Assembly (NCBI GenBank): GCA_045577695.1
Contig: JAZNIW010000041.1
Coordinates: forward strand, 1 to 51,191
Origin: UMGS1279 sp045577695
Lineage (GTDB): Bacteria; Bacillota; Clostridia; Oscillospirales; Acutalibacteraceae
DNA length: 51,191 nucleotides
Reading direction: 5' to 3'
Below the pieces are notes generated by a model. That model saw only the letters and a program-made list of their open reading frames with translations. It was not told the origin of the DNA and made no database searches. This document shows, in pieces, positions 7,103-17,793 of this stretch (within the stretch, counting starts at the first letter, position 1; the number at the start of each line of letters is the position of its first letter). The position numbers were made by a program, and so were the translations under genes.

Positions 7103-7525
7103 TCAATAAAGGTGCAACTCCCCTGTCAATTCGTCAGCAATCTCAGCAGGAAGAGGCTCCAAAGCAAGACAGGTTTTTGTTGGAATTCCGTGAAACTCTG
7201 TCATTCCTGCATCAGTAATGACAGCGGCAATAATTCCTTTTTCTTTCGCCTTTTGCGCTATATCCAATAAAGCCTCTTCGGAATCGACATAAACGCACAC
7301 CTTAGCACAACCATATAAAAACCAATCAGACAAAGGAGAATTAGACTTGTCTATATTTTTCAAAACAAGACCGTCTACTGTCATTTCAAAATCATTAAGG
7401 CGCCCTTCTTTATTCAGCGCCATCAATATGGCTTCGATACAAGCATGACCTGCTTGTGCCGCTATTTTACCTTTACGCATCTTTAAATCCCGACGCATCA
7501 CAATCATCATTTTTGACTTGTACAT
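7103..7525 (-). CDS. PTH2-family (archaeal-type) peptidyl-tRNA hydrolase
   Basis: Starts at ATG 7523-7525 with an AAGGTGGTG SD (an in-frame GTG at 7540 lies within that SD region), giving 140 residues. The N-terminal MMIVMRRDLKMRKGKIAAQ followed by AGHA matches the PTH2 signature around the catalytic K-x-A-x-Q-x-x-HA segment, and a later TDAGMTEF and PTKTCLALEP-like end fits the fold. PTH2 enzymes cleave peptidyl-tRNA to recycle tRNA and are standard in archaea and eukaryotes but patchy in bacteria. The gene sits beside a tRNA operon, from which it is separated by repeat cassette B with its promoter. Confidence 0.8.
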   Translation of the reverse strand: MYKSKMMIVMRRDLKMRKGKIAAQAGHACIEAILMALNKEGRLNDFEMTVDGLVLKNIDKSNSPLSDWFLYGCAKVCVYVDSEEALLDIAQKAKEKGIIAAVITDAGMTEFHGIPTKTCLALEPLPAEIADELTGELHLY

Positions 7526-7549
7526 TGTTGCTCTCACCACCTTAGATGT

Positions 7550-7578
7550 ATTATAGCATAAAAGTGGCGAAGCCGCAA
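7550..7578 (-). promoter_or_regulatory. Promoter of the PTH2 gene
   Basis: Minus-strand TTGCGG (7573-7578), 17 bp, TATAAT (7550-7555), same layout as at 130-158. Confidence 0.7.
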
Positions 7579-7672
7579 TACTTATTACCTATTACTTTTT
7601 ACTTATTACTTCCCAAAAATCCCGTTCGAATTTTATTTTGAAGTAAGAGTGAAGAGGTAAGAAGTAAGAAGT

Positions 7673-7705
7673 AAAAATCCCGTCCACTTTCGCGAACGGG
7701 ATTTT

Positions 7706-7706
<1 letters not shown>
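7673..7706 (-). terminator. Terminator of the tRNA operon
   Basis: A 10 bp stem AAAAATCCCG/CGGGATTTTT, followed on the minus strand by TTTTTACTTCTT. The stem's first A is the last base of the encoded CCA of tRNA-Cys. Confidence 0.75.
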
Positions 7707-7780
<74 letters not shown>

Positions 7781-7874
7781 GAATATTAAATTATACATAT
7801 GCCGTTATACGTGATTTTATTCAAAAATACCTTCGGTTGAAAGAAGGACGCTTAAATATTCATTTAAGCGTCCT

Positions 7875-7950
7875 TGGAGCGGATTACGAGGCTCGAACTC
7901 GCTACCTCCACCTTGGCAAGGTGGCGCTCTACCAGATGAGCTAAATCCGC
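7875..7950 (-). tRNA. tRNA-Gly (GCC)
   Basis: Acceptor GCGGATT/AATCCGC, anticodon loop TTGCCAA (anticodon GCC), TTCGAGC T-loop, discriminator U, encoded CCA. Confidence 0.95.
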
Positions 7951-7955
7951 ATAAA

Positions 7956-8031
7956 TGGTGCCTCCGATCGGAATCGAACCAATGACACGGGGATTTTCAG
8001 TCCCCTGCTCTACCGACTGAGCTACAGAGGC
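7956..8031 (-). tRNA. tRNA-Phe (GAA)
   Basis: Acceptor GCCTCTG/CGGAGGC with one G-U pair, anticodon loop CTGAAAA (anticodon GAA), TTCGATT T-loop, discriminator A, encoded CCA. Confidence 0.95.
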
Positions 8032-8039
8032 GTTTAAAA

Positions 8040-8116
8040 TGGCGACCTGGATGGGGCTCGAACCCACGACCTCTAGCGTGACAGGCTAGCGTTCTAACCA
8101 GCTGAACTACCAGGCC
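8040..8116 (-). tRNA. tRNA-Asp (GTC)
   Basis: Acceptor GGCCTGG/CCAGGTC, anticodon loop CTGTCAC (anticodon GTC), TTCGAGC T-loop, discriminator G, encoded CCA. Confidence 0.95.
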
Positions 8117-8119
8117 ATT

Positions 8120-8195
8120 TGGTGGGAACAACAGGGCTCGAACCTGTGACCCTCTGCTTGTAAGGCAGATGCTCTCCCAGCTGAGCTATGCTCCC
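8120..8195 (-). tRNA. tRNA-Val (TAC)
   Basis: Acceptor GGGAGCA/TGTTCCC, anticodon loop CTTACAA (anticodon TAC), TTCGAGC T-loop, discriminator A, encoded CCA. First gene of the operon Val-Asp-Phe-Gly-Cys. Confidence 0.95.
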
Positions 8196-8238
8196 ACGTG
8201 TACGCCTTGCATCGTCTACTCTACCGGCGACGAAAACT

Positions 8239-8267
8239 ATATTAACACAATTTGGTGCGTTTGTCAA
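8239..8267 (-). promoter_or_regulatory. Promoter of the tRNA operon
   Basis: Minus-strand TTGACA (8262-8267), 17 bp spacer, TAATAT (8239-8244), with A/T-rich upstream sequence. It points straight into tRNA-Val about 40 bp away. Confidence 0.85.
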
Positions 8268-8303
8268 CATATTTTTTTTGTTTTTTTTCTTTTTTTTTGA
8301 AAA

Positions 8304-9176
8304 CTATTTTTTTGCCAAATTTCGAATCTCTTTGGGGGTAAATTTATACACTTTATCACAAAAATGACAACTAACTTCCACTTCAGGCATAGTATCCGCC
8401 ATTTCGTTCAAATCCTTTTCACCGAGGGTAATCAGTGCCGTTTCAATACGCTCCTTCGAGCAGTTGCAGCGGTAACCAACCTCTTCTTCATAAAGAGTTT
8501 CCACCTCAAACGCAGAAAGTGCGCGTTTGACAATCGAAAGCGGGGATTCGCCCGAAGAAAACAGCGCTGTCACCGAAGGCATATTTTTCATTCCTTTTTC
8601 AACCAGTTCGATGGTATCTTCCCCCGCCGCCGGCAAGAGTTGAATAATATAGCCACCGGCTGCCTTAACAGTCAAATCGGGATTGACCAATACCCCCAGT
8701 GCACAAACGGTAGGAATTTGCTCGCTAATCGCATAATAGGCAGTAATATCCTCGGCAATCTCACCCGAAACCAACGGAACACACCCATTATAGGGCTCGC
8801 GCATACCAAGGTCCTTGGTAACAAACAAATGCCCCTCGGTACCAACGGCGCCGGCAACATCTAACTTGCCCTTGGCGTTCAACGGCAACTCCACCACCGG
8901 AGCACCGACATAACCGCGCACATTTCCTTGTGCATCGGCCACCGCAATAATTGAGCCAACCGGCCCTCCTCCTGCCAAGCGCAGGGTAATGCTATTCTCT
9001 TCGCCTTTGAGCATATTGCCCATCATAGCACCGGCTGTCAACAGTCGGCCGAGTGCGGCCGTTACCACCGCCGAGGTCGAATGAATCTGCTCAGCGCGGG
9101 CGACAATATCAGTAGAATCGATGGCTGTGGCCATCACCAATCCATCGGATGTAATGGTGCGAACTAATTTTCCCAT
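8304..9176 (-). CDS. hslO: Hsp33 redox-regulated chaperonin
   Basis: A 290-residue cytoplasmic holdase that becomes active on oxidation. The four zinc-binding cysteines are visible: C237-x-C239 in RCNCSKER and C270-x-x-C273 in SCHFCDKVY. They form disulfides under oxidative stress and unfold the switch domain. The N-terminal Hsp33 core, with GGGPVGSI and GYVGAP, is complete. The start lies one base from the end of the upstream methyltransferase gene, so the two are co-transcribed. Family assignment is firm. In an anaerobe it likely protects proteins during air exposure. Confidence 0.96.
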   Translation of the reverse strand: MGKLVRTITSDGLVMATAIDSTDIVARAEQIHSTSAVVTAALGRLLTAGAMMGNMLKGEENSITLRLAGGGPVGSIIAVADAQGNVRGYVGAPVVELPLNAKGKLDVAGAVGTEGHLFVTKDLGMREPYNGCVPLVSGEIAEDITAYYAISEQIPTVCALGVLVNPDLTVKAAGGYIIQLLPAAGEDTIELVEKGMKNMPSVTALFSSGESPLSIVKRALSAFEVETLYEEEVGYRCNCSKERIETALITLGEKDLNEMADTMPEVEVSCHFCDKVYKFTPKEIRNLAKK

Positions 9177-9177
9177 A

Positions 9178-9921
9178 TTATTTCTTCCTCACTATATACG
9201 TCATACGTTCGGTTTGCGGTGTAACCGCTTGTTCGGTCTGATCATCAAAAACGGCAACGATTTCAAATCCGCTTTTTTGTAGCGCGGCTTCGATTTGAAC
9301 TACGGTGTAGGCGCGCTCCGAAAAATCCTCACTGTATCGGGTGTAACGGCCATCGGCATCCCGCACAAAAAAATCCAAATAAATATCCACCAAACCGTTG
9401 GAGCGACACTGGTTTTGCCACACACAAAAGGCATCCTCATCTTCTCTTGTAAAGACGTTATCAGCAAGCACCTTTTCGTGTTTGTAAAGGGTATTAACAT
9501 CAAAAATAAAAAGCCGATCCTGTTCTAAAAAGAGCGAAACCCGTTGCAAGGCGAGGAGAAAATTTTCATATTCACAGATGTGATTTAAACTGTCCAGCAT
9601 ACAAACAGCACCATCCACCGTTCCGAATAGTTCCAATTCCTCGGCCGTTTGATTCAAAAACAACGGATTGGTTGAATTGGGCGATTGTTTGGTCTTAGCA
9701 GCGGCCAACATCCCCTCCGAAGCATCCACCCCGATAACCTCGATTCCCTGTTCAGCCAAGGCATAGGAAAACCCACCGGTACCACAGGCTAAATCCAACA
9801 ACAAGGTTGGTTTGCGGTCATACCGTTCAAACAATGCCAGCAAATGACGGGTGCGGGAGGCGTAATCCACATCTTCGGTAAAGCGATCGTAACACAGCGA
9901 AAAGACATCATAACTCGGCAT
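9178..9921 (-). CDS. Class I SAM-dependent methyltransferase
   Basis: A 247-residue protein with the SAM-binding motif LLDLACGTGGFSYALA (about residues 41-56), the acidic residue of motif II in IEVIGVDASEGML, and a further motif around VDGAVCMLDSLNHI, as in Methyltransf_25/11-type enzymes. No signal or membrane segment is present. The substrate cannot be told from sequence. It begins with ATG behind a GGGGGGGAGAAC SD and runs directly into hslO, an arrangement that suggests a joint transcript rather than a shared pathway. Confidence 0.88.
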   Translation of the reverse strand: MPSYDVFSLCYDRFTEDVDYASRTRHLLALFERYDRKPTLLLDLACGTGGFSYALAEQGIEVIGVDASEGMLAAAKTKQSPNSTNPLFLNQTAEELELFGTVDGAVCMLDSLNHICEYENFLLALQRVSLFLEQDRLFIFDVNTLYKHEKVLADNVFTREDEDAFCVWQNQCRSNGLVDIYLDFFVRDADGRYTRYSEDFSERAYTVVQIEAALQKSGFEIVAVFDDQTEQAVTPQTERMTYIVRKK

Positions 9922-9984
9922 CGGTTCTCCCCCCCATTTTCATACTTGTTCAGTATAGCACATTTCATTTTAAAAATCCACCGT

Positions 9985-10021
9985 TTTTCAAAAAAGAATC
10001 GTTTTCAAAAAAGAATCGTTT
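9985..10021. repeat. 17 bp tandem direct repeat
   Basis: TTTTCAAAAAAGAATCGTT occurs twice with a 17 bp period, just upstream of the birA -35. It could be a simple duplication. Confidence 0.6.
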
Positions 10022-10048
10022 GCCCTTTGCAGACGGGTGTGATATAAT
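10020..10048 (+). promoter_or_regulatory. Promoter of birA
   Basis: TTGCCC (10020-10025), 17 bp, TATAAT (10043-10048), 32 bp before the start codon. Confidence 0.7.
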
Positions 10049-10080
10049 AAATATATTATCAAAAAGGGAGGAAAAACCGC

Positions 10081-10872
10081 ATGAAAGACCTTCTTTCGGC
10101 TACTGAAATTCAAAAACAGCGGCATCAAAAAAATGCCTCGGTTCGAGTGTATGATACCATTTCCTCCACCAATCAAGCCGCTAAAGAATGGGCAAAGCAA
10201 GATGCCGTTGAAGGCGATTTAATTGTAGCCGCCCACCAAACGGCCGGTAAGGGTCGTTTGGGAAAAAACTTTTTCTCCCCCGAAGGAAGCGGCTTGTATT
10301 TCAGCCTCATTCTGCGTCCCAGTCTTTCACCGGATGTAGTGTTGCAAATTACCACAGCGGCCGCAGTTGCCGTCTGTCACGCGATAGAATCCCTTACCGA
10401 GCAGACCACTGCTATCAAATGGGTTAACGACATTTTTGTTGGCGGAAAAAAAGTTTGTGGTATATTGAGTGAGGCTTCTTTTTCTCCTGATACCGGCCGT
10501 GCCGATTATGTCATTCTCGGTATTGGGCTCAATCTTTATTCACCGAAAAATGGCTTTCCTTCTGAACTGCAAACCATAGCCGGTTTTCTGTGTTCAACCG
10601 AAAAATGCGGATTAAAAAACCGCTTGGTTGCCAATATTGTCAATCGCTTTTTTTCCATTTATCAAGCCTTACCTTCTACCGATTATTTGCAGGATTACGA
10701 TCAAAGAATGTTGCTCAAGGGGCGGCGCATCACCTACTATCAAAACGACCTTTCTTATTCGGCCAAGGTCCTTGGCATCGACTCAGACGGCCGATTAAAG
10801 GTGCAAAACGATGCCGGGGAAATCACTTATCTTTCTTCGGGCGAAGTCACCATTGGCAGTCAAACCGTTTAA
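10081..10872 (+). CDS. birA: Biotin-[acetyl-CoA-carboxylase] ligase, monofunctional
   Basis: A 263-residue enzyme that activates biotin with ATP and attaches it to carrier lysines of biotin enzymes. ISSTNQAAKEWA starts the catalytic domain, GKGRLGKNFFSPEGSGLYFS is the biotinyl-AMP loop, and KWVNDIFVGGKKVCGIL is the conserved WPND-like segment (here WVND). The short C-terminal SH3-like domain follows. There is no N-terminal winged helix, so unlike E. coli BirA it should not repress biotin genes. The SD is GGGAGG. It is monocistronic with a terminator at 10872-10917. Confidence 0.94.
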   Translation: MKDLLSATEIQKQRHQKNASVRVYDTISSTNQAAKEWAKQDAVEGDLIVAAHQTAGKGRLGKNFFSPEGSGLYFSLILRPSLSPDVVLQITTAAAVAVCHAIESLTEQTTAIKWVNDIFVGGKKVCGILSEASFSPDTGRADYVILGIGLNLYSPKNGFPSELQTIAGFLCSTEKCGLKNRLVANIVNRFFSIYQALPSTDYLQDYDQRMLLKGRRITYYQNDLSYSAKVLGIDSDGRLKVQNDAGEITYLSSGEVTIGSQTV

Positions 10873-10917
10873 AAAGCACCTTTCCTCCGGAGAGAAAAGG
10901 TGCTTTTGATTTTTTTA
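10872..10917. terminator. Bidirectional terminator between birA and the AI-2E transporter gene
   Basis: The 12 bp stem AAAAGCACCTTT/AAAGGTGCTTTT (10872-10883 with 10896-10907) is followed by GATTTTTTT on the plus strand. It serves two convergent genes. Confidence 0.85.
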
Positions 10918-10926
10918 ACATAAATT

Positions 10927-12102
10927 TTAGTCTCCGCTGAGTTCGTGTTGTTTTTTCACCAGCAGGGTATCTTCTCCATTCAAATGATTCATATATTCCA
11001 GCACCAACATACGAATCACCGCAAAAATAGGAACGCTGAGCAACATACCGAGGACTCCAAATAATCCACCGCCGATTGTGATAGCCACTAAAACATAAAT
11101 CGGACGAAGTCCAACCGAATCAGCCACAATACGCGGTTGCAAAACATTTGCATCGAGTTGCTGTACGCCCAACACACACAACAAGGCAATAAAGGATTGC
11201 CAAACATTTCCTGTAGAAAGAAGAGTGACCAACGCTACCGTTGCACCGCCGATAAAGGCACCGAAATACGGAATGAGGTTACACATTCCCATAAGCAAAG
11301 CCAATAATAAAGCGTAGGGCAAACGGACGATGGAAAAGACAATAAAGCAAAGCACTGTTACGATTACGGCATCCACCAACTGACTATAAATATAATGGTA
11401 GAAAATATCACAGGTGCGCCCCAAATAACGACGAATGCTGCGTACTTTTTTGCCGGGAATGGCAAGCGAAAGCAGTTTTCCACACACCCGAATAAGGTGG
11501 TCACGACCTAAAAGCATATAAATGGAAATGACCATAACCAAGAAGAAATCAACCACGGCACCGGTGGCTTTAAAAACCTCTCCCATATATTTCGCAATTT
11601 TGTTAAAATCGAAATAAGTGAGTAATTTGGAAAGCGTTAGTTCTTGTTGAATGGCTTTGATTTCAAATCCTAAAATCGTTCCGTCTTGGCCGGCTAAATC
11701 GTTCAAATATTGCATAATACCGTCATAGTACTTCGGCAGGTTATTTACCAAACTAACAATGCTGAGAAACAAGCGCGGTAAAATCAAATAGAGTGAAACG
11801 CCCAAAATGACAAAGGCAACCAAATAACAAACCAATACCGAAAAACCGCGAGCGTGCTTTTGAAAAAATTTATTTTTGCCTTTTTTCAGCCATTTTTCCA
11901 ACCCATTGGCCGGACGATAAAGCAAAAATGCCACAACTAAACTCCATAAAACAGGGGACAGAATGGCAATGAAGTCAAAAATACTCGAAAAAACCGAGGG
12001 CAGGCGGTCTACCACTTTATAAAAGCAAATGACGGCTACCGCAAAAAGAAAAAGCGGAAACCAAAATTTTTTAAAGGTAAAATGACCTTTTTGTTCTTGC
12101 AT
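10927..12102 (-). CDS. AI-2E family transporter (UPF0118)
   Basis: A 391-residue integral membrane protein with about eight hydrophobic segments. The PLPYALLLALLMGMCNLIPYF-like and IVADSVGLRPIYVLVA regions are typical of PF01594. Members include TqsA and several exporters of small molecules or ions, so the name does not fix a substrate. The ATG has a GGAGAAG SD 5 nt away and starts 15 bp after proA, so it is probably the last gene of the secA-proB-proA run. Confidence 0.88.
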   Translation of the reverse strand: MQEQKGHFTFKKFWFPLFLFAVAVICFYKVVDRLPSVFSSIFDFIAILSPVLWSLVVAFLLYRPANGLEKWLKKGKNKFFQKHARGFSVLVCYLVAFVILGVSLYLILPRLFLSIVSLVNNLPKYYDGIMQYLNDLAGQDGTILGFEIKAIQQELTLSKLLTYFDFNKIAKYMGEVFKATGAVVDFFLVMVISIYMLLGRDHLIRVCGKLLSLAIPGKKVRSIRRYLGRTCDIFYHYIYSQLVDAVIVTVLCFIVFSIVRLPYALLLALLMGMCNLIPYFGAFIGGATVALVTLLSTGNVWQSFIALLCVLGVQQLDANVLQPRIVADSVGLRPIYVLVAITIGGGLFGVLGMLLSVPIFAVIRMLVLEYMNHLNGEDTLLVKKQHELSGD

Positions 12103-12117
12103 GGTATCTTCTCCGTT

Positions 12118-13362
12118 CTAGTTGCGAATTTGTCCGTTCCCGCGCACAATAAATTTTACTGTTGTTAAATCAGGAATTCCCATCGGGCCTCGTGCATGCA
12201 ATTTTCCGGTGGAAATGCCAATTTCAGCACCTAATCCAAACTGTCCGCCATCTGTAAACCGCGTGGAAGCATTGATATAAAGCGCAGCGGCATCCAATTC
12301 TTTAACAAAACGCTCGGCGTTGGTGTAGGATTCCGTCACAATACATTCGCTGTGACCGGTGGAATAGGTGCGAATATGTTCGATTGCCTCTTCCAAGGAA
12401 TCAACCACCCGAACCGCAAGTGCATAATCCAAATATTCGGTTCGATAATCCTCCTCAGTGGCAGGAATGGCCGCGGGCAAAATGGCACAGGTAGCAGGGC
12501 AACCGTGCAACACCACCGAATGATTGGCCAGTGCCTTGGCCGCCATAGGCAAAAAGGTGTTGGCAATGGTACGATGCACCAGCAAAGTTTCCATAGCATT
12601 GCAAACCGAAGGCCGCGAACACTTAGCGTTTTCAACAATTGAAACGGCCATTTGTAAATCGGCCGCGCTATCTACATAGGTATGACAATTTCCCACGCCG
12701 GTTTCTATCACCGGTACCGTGGCATTCTCCACCGTGGCGCGAATCAGCGAAGCACCGCCACGCGGAATCAGCAAATCCAGTGTCGACAGGGTCATCAATT
12801 CGGTGGCAGACTGACGAGAAGTATCGGTGACCAAATCTACCGTTCCCGCCGGCAAACCAACCGCTTTTACGGCCGCTTGCAGTGCCTTTAAGATGGCGCG
12901 GTTGGAACAAATCGCCTCTTTTCCGCCCCGTAAAATCACAGCATTACCGGCCTTGACGCAAATGCCGAAAGCATCCGCAGTTACATTCGGGCGCGCCTCA
13001 TAAATAATACCAACCACACCGAGCGGAACCCGAACTTTTGTAATGTGCATTCCATTCGGGCGTTCTGCCCCCGCCACAATCTCACCAATCGGATCCGGTT
13101 CGGCCGCCAATTCTTTTAATCCATTCGCCATATCCAACAAGCGTTGCGGCGTCAGGCGCAAACGGTCGAGCAAAGCATCCGACAATCCGGCCGATTTGCC
13201 GTTTTGTAAATCTTCCTCATTCGCCTTTAAAATATCCTTTTCCATCGAAAGCAGATATTCAGCCGCCGTCAAGAGTAGTTTGTTTTTTTTCGCAGACGAG
13301 GTAGAGGCTAAAACGGACGCCGCTTGTTTCGCAACCCGTCCCATTTCCTGCAAACGGTTCAT
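12118..13362 (-). CDS. proA: Glutamate-5-semialdehyde dehydrogenase
   Basis: A 414-residue enzyme that reduces gamma-glutamyl phosphate with NADPH to glutamate semialdehyde, the second step of proline synthesis. Diagnostic stretches are PLGVVGIIYEARPNVTADA, VILRGGKEAICSN, and the catalytic cysteine region ENAKCSRPSVCNAMETLL. The length equals the family norm. Its start overlaps the proB stop by 4 bp, so the two enzymes that share the labile intermediate are translationally coupled. Confidence 0.97.
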   Translation of the reverse strand: MNRLQEMGRVAKQAASVLASTSSAKKNKLLLTAAEYLLSMEKDILKANEEDLQNGKSAGLSDALLDRLRLTPQRLLDMANGLKELAAEPDPIGEIVAGAERPNGMHITKVRVPLGVVGIIYEARPNVTADAFGICVKAGNAVILRGGKEAICSNRAILKALQAAVKAVGLPAGTVDLVTDTSRQSATELMTLSTLDLLIPRGGASLIRATVENATVPVIETGVGNCHTYVDSAADLQMAVSIVENAKCSRPSVCNAMETLLVHRTIANTFLPMAAKALANHSVVLHGCPATCAILPAAIPATEEDYRTEYLDYALAVRVVDSLEEAIEHIRTYSTGHSECIVTESYTNAERFVKELDAAALYINASTRFTDGGQFGLGAEIGISTGKLHARGPMGIPDLTTVKFIVRGNGQIRN

Positions 13363-14156
13363 TTTTTCACCTCCGCCGCTTCAAAAAAGGTACCGACCGA
13401 TTGTCCATCGAATAAATCGTACAGTTGGTCTAAATTATCCCCCGACATCACCACTACCGAAATCCCGTGGTTGGTTGCAAAGCGGGCCGCCTCCAACTTG
13501 GTACGCATACCACCGGTACCGCGGGAAGAGCCGCTTCCACCAGCCGAAGAAATCATTTCGTCCGTGATTTCACGAAGGTATTCCACTCGTTTGGCCTTAG
13601 GATTGGTTTTGGGGTCGCAGTCGTAATAGCCGTCAATATCCGTGAGAATAATCAACGCGTCGGCCCCCGAAAAATCGGCTACGATTGCCGAAAGGTTATC
13701 GTTATCGCCAAACAAAATTTCTTCAAATGAAATACTGTCGTTCTCGTTAATAACCGGAATAGCTCCCAGTTCCAACAAGGCCTCAACGGTATTGATAACG
13801 TTAAAACGGCCTTCTTTATTATCGACCACATCGCGGGTGATAAGAATTTGTGCCGGAACATAGCCATACTCTGAGAAAAAGCGGTCATAAATGCTCATTA
13901 AATCACATTGCCCAATAGCGGCTGCCGCCTGTTTGTCTCGGGTGGTGGTTGGTCGATCGGTAAGTCCCAGTCTGCCTACACCGACAGCGATGGCACCCGA
14001 AGATACCAACACCACTTCCAACCCCCTGTTTTTCAGGTCGGAAATAACCCGTGTTAACTTTTCAATTTTACGAAGGTTCGGTTTTCCATTTTCATAGGTC
14101 AAACTGGAAGAACCAATTTTAATTACCACTCGTTTTGCTTGCATTATTGACATCAT
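13359..14156 (-). CDS. proB: Glutamate 5-kinase, PUA-less form
   Basis: Phosphorylates glutamate in the first, feedback-controlled step of proline synthesis. The reading frame stays open to 14219, inside secA, but the SD GGGGAA at about 14162-14167 supports the ATG pair at 14151-14156, giving about 265 residues (MMSIMQAKRVVIKIGSSSL). The amino-acid-kinase fold is complete: KIGSSSL at the N-terminus, LVSSGAIAVG, VINENDSISFEEILFGDND and GTGGMRTKLEAARFA. The C-terminal PUA domain of E. coli ProB is absent, as in short Firmicutes forms. Confidence 0.94.
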   Translation of the reverse strand: MMSIMQAKRVVIKIGSSSLTYENGKPNLRKIEKLTRVISDLKNRGLEVVLVSSGAIAVGVGRLGLTDRPTTTRDKQAAAAIGQCDLMSIYDRFFSEYGYVPAQILITRDVVDNKEGRFNVINTVEALLELGAIPVINENDSISFEEILFGDNDNLSAIVADFSGADALIILTDIDGYYDCDPKTNPKAKRVEYLREITDEMISSAGGSGSSRGTGGMRTKLEAARFATNHGISVVVMSGDNLDQLYDLFDGQSVGTFFEAAEVKK

Positions 14157-14199
14157 ACTGTTTCCCCAAACTTTTCCGCATAAAGGCGGTTTTATAATA

Positions 14200-16938
<2,739 letters not shown>

Positions 16939-17097
16939 TCTTCTATCCTTTCAGGAAAAAGCAGTATTTTATGGCAAAAGTGCCCTGTCTTTTTCACAAA
17001 AAATGTTATAATAATACATAAAACATTATAACAAAACGGTATGCAAAAATAAAGAACTTTTTATTAACTTTTTGCTTTTTTTAAACAAAAGAATAAT

Positions 17098-17125
17098 TTG
17101 ACTTTTTTCGGTTTCGTTGTATAAT
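17098..17125 (+). promoter_or_regulatory. Promoter of the phosphoribosyltransferase gene
   Basis: TTGACT (17098-17103), 16 bp, TATAAT (17120-17125), in the 240 bp divergent gap with secA. Confidence 0.7.
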
Positions 17126-17178
17126 AAAAGAAGCGGTGGATTTTAACCGCAACTCGTTGGTAAATAAGGAGTGTTTTT

Positions 17179-17736
17179 ATGCAATATTATAAAATAAACA
17201 TTGCCGGTTTAGACCGCGAACTTCCCCTTTGCCCTGTAAATGAAAATCTTTATATTGCCGGATTTGTGATGTTTGGAGATACCGAGATCACCACCGCTGC
17301 TGCTAACGCCTTATTGGCCAAAGCTCCGGACTATGACTATATTATCACGGCCGAAGCCAAGGGGATTCCACTGGCCCACGAAATGGCACGGTTGCATCAA
17401 GATTCTTATTATTTTTTAGCTCGCAAACGCCCAAAATTGTATATGACCGGCGTAATGGAAGTTAACGTACGTTCCATCACCACCGATGCCGAGCAAAAGC
17501 TCTATTTAGACACGGCCGATGCGGCCCGAATGAAAGGCAAACGCATTTTGATTGTGGATGACGTCATTTCCACCGGTGAATCCCTGCGTGCCATTGAAGT
17601 TTTGGTAGAACAAGCCGGTGGCATCATTGCCGGGAAGATGACCGTACTGGCCGAGGGAGACGCCCAAAATCGAGAGGATATTATTTATTTAAATCCACTT
17701 CCTCTCTTCCGTCCCGACGGCAGTATTTTAGAATAG
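17179..17736 (+). CDS. Phosphoribosyltransferase, Apt-like
   Basis: A 185-residue type I PRTase. ILIVDDVISTGESLRA (about residues 124-139) is the PRPP-binding signature, and YIITAEAKGIPLAHEMA resembles the adenine phosphoribosyltransferase front half. It would transfer phosphoribose from PRPP to a purine base, most likely adenine-like, in cytoplasmic salvage. The exact base cannot be read from sequence. Start ATG with an AAGGAG SD; single-gene unit between its own promoter and a strong terminator. Confidence 0.82.
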   Translation: MQYYKINIAGLDRELPLCPVNENLYIAGFVMFGDTEITTAAANALLAKAPDYDYIITAEAKGIPLAHEMARLHQDSYYFLARKRPKLYMTGVMEVNVRSITTDAEQKLYLDTADAARMKGKRILIVDDVISTGESLRAIEVLVEQAGGIIAGKMTVLAEGDAQNREDIIYLNPLPLFRPDGSILE

Positions 17737-17749
17737 TACAACCGAAATA

Positions 17750-17792
17750 AAAATGGTCCAACCGAAAAACTACATCGGTTGGACCATTTTTT
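17750..17792. terminator. Strong bidirectional terminator
   Basis: A 16 bp perfect stem AAAATGGTCCAACCGA (17750-17765) with its complement (17775-17790), T-run on both strands. It separates the convergent phosphoribosyltransferase and pseudokinase genes. Confidence 0.92.
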
Positions 17793-17793
17793 G

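Noticed and set aside
8364..8864. A 166-codon plus-strand frame opposite hslO
   Set aside because: It has no SD or domain and is antisense to an unambiguous Hsp33 gene.
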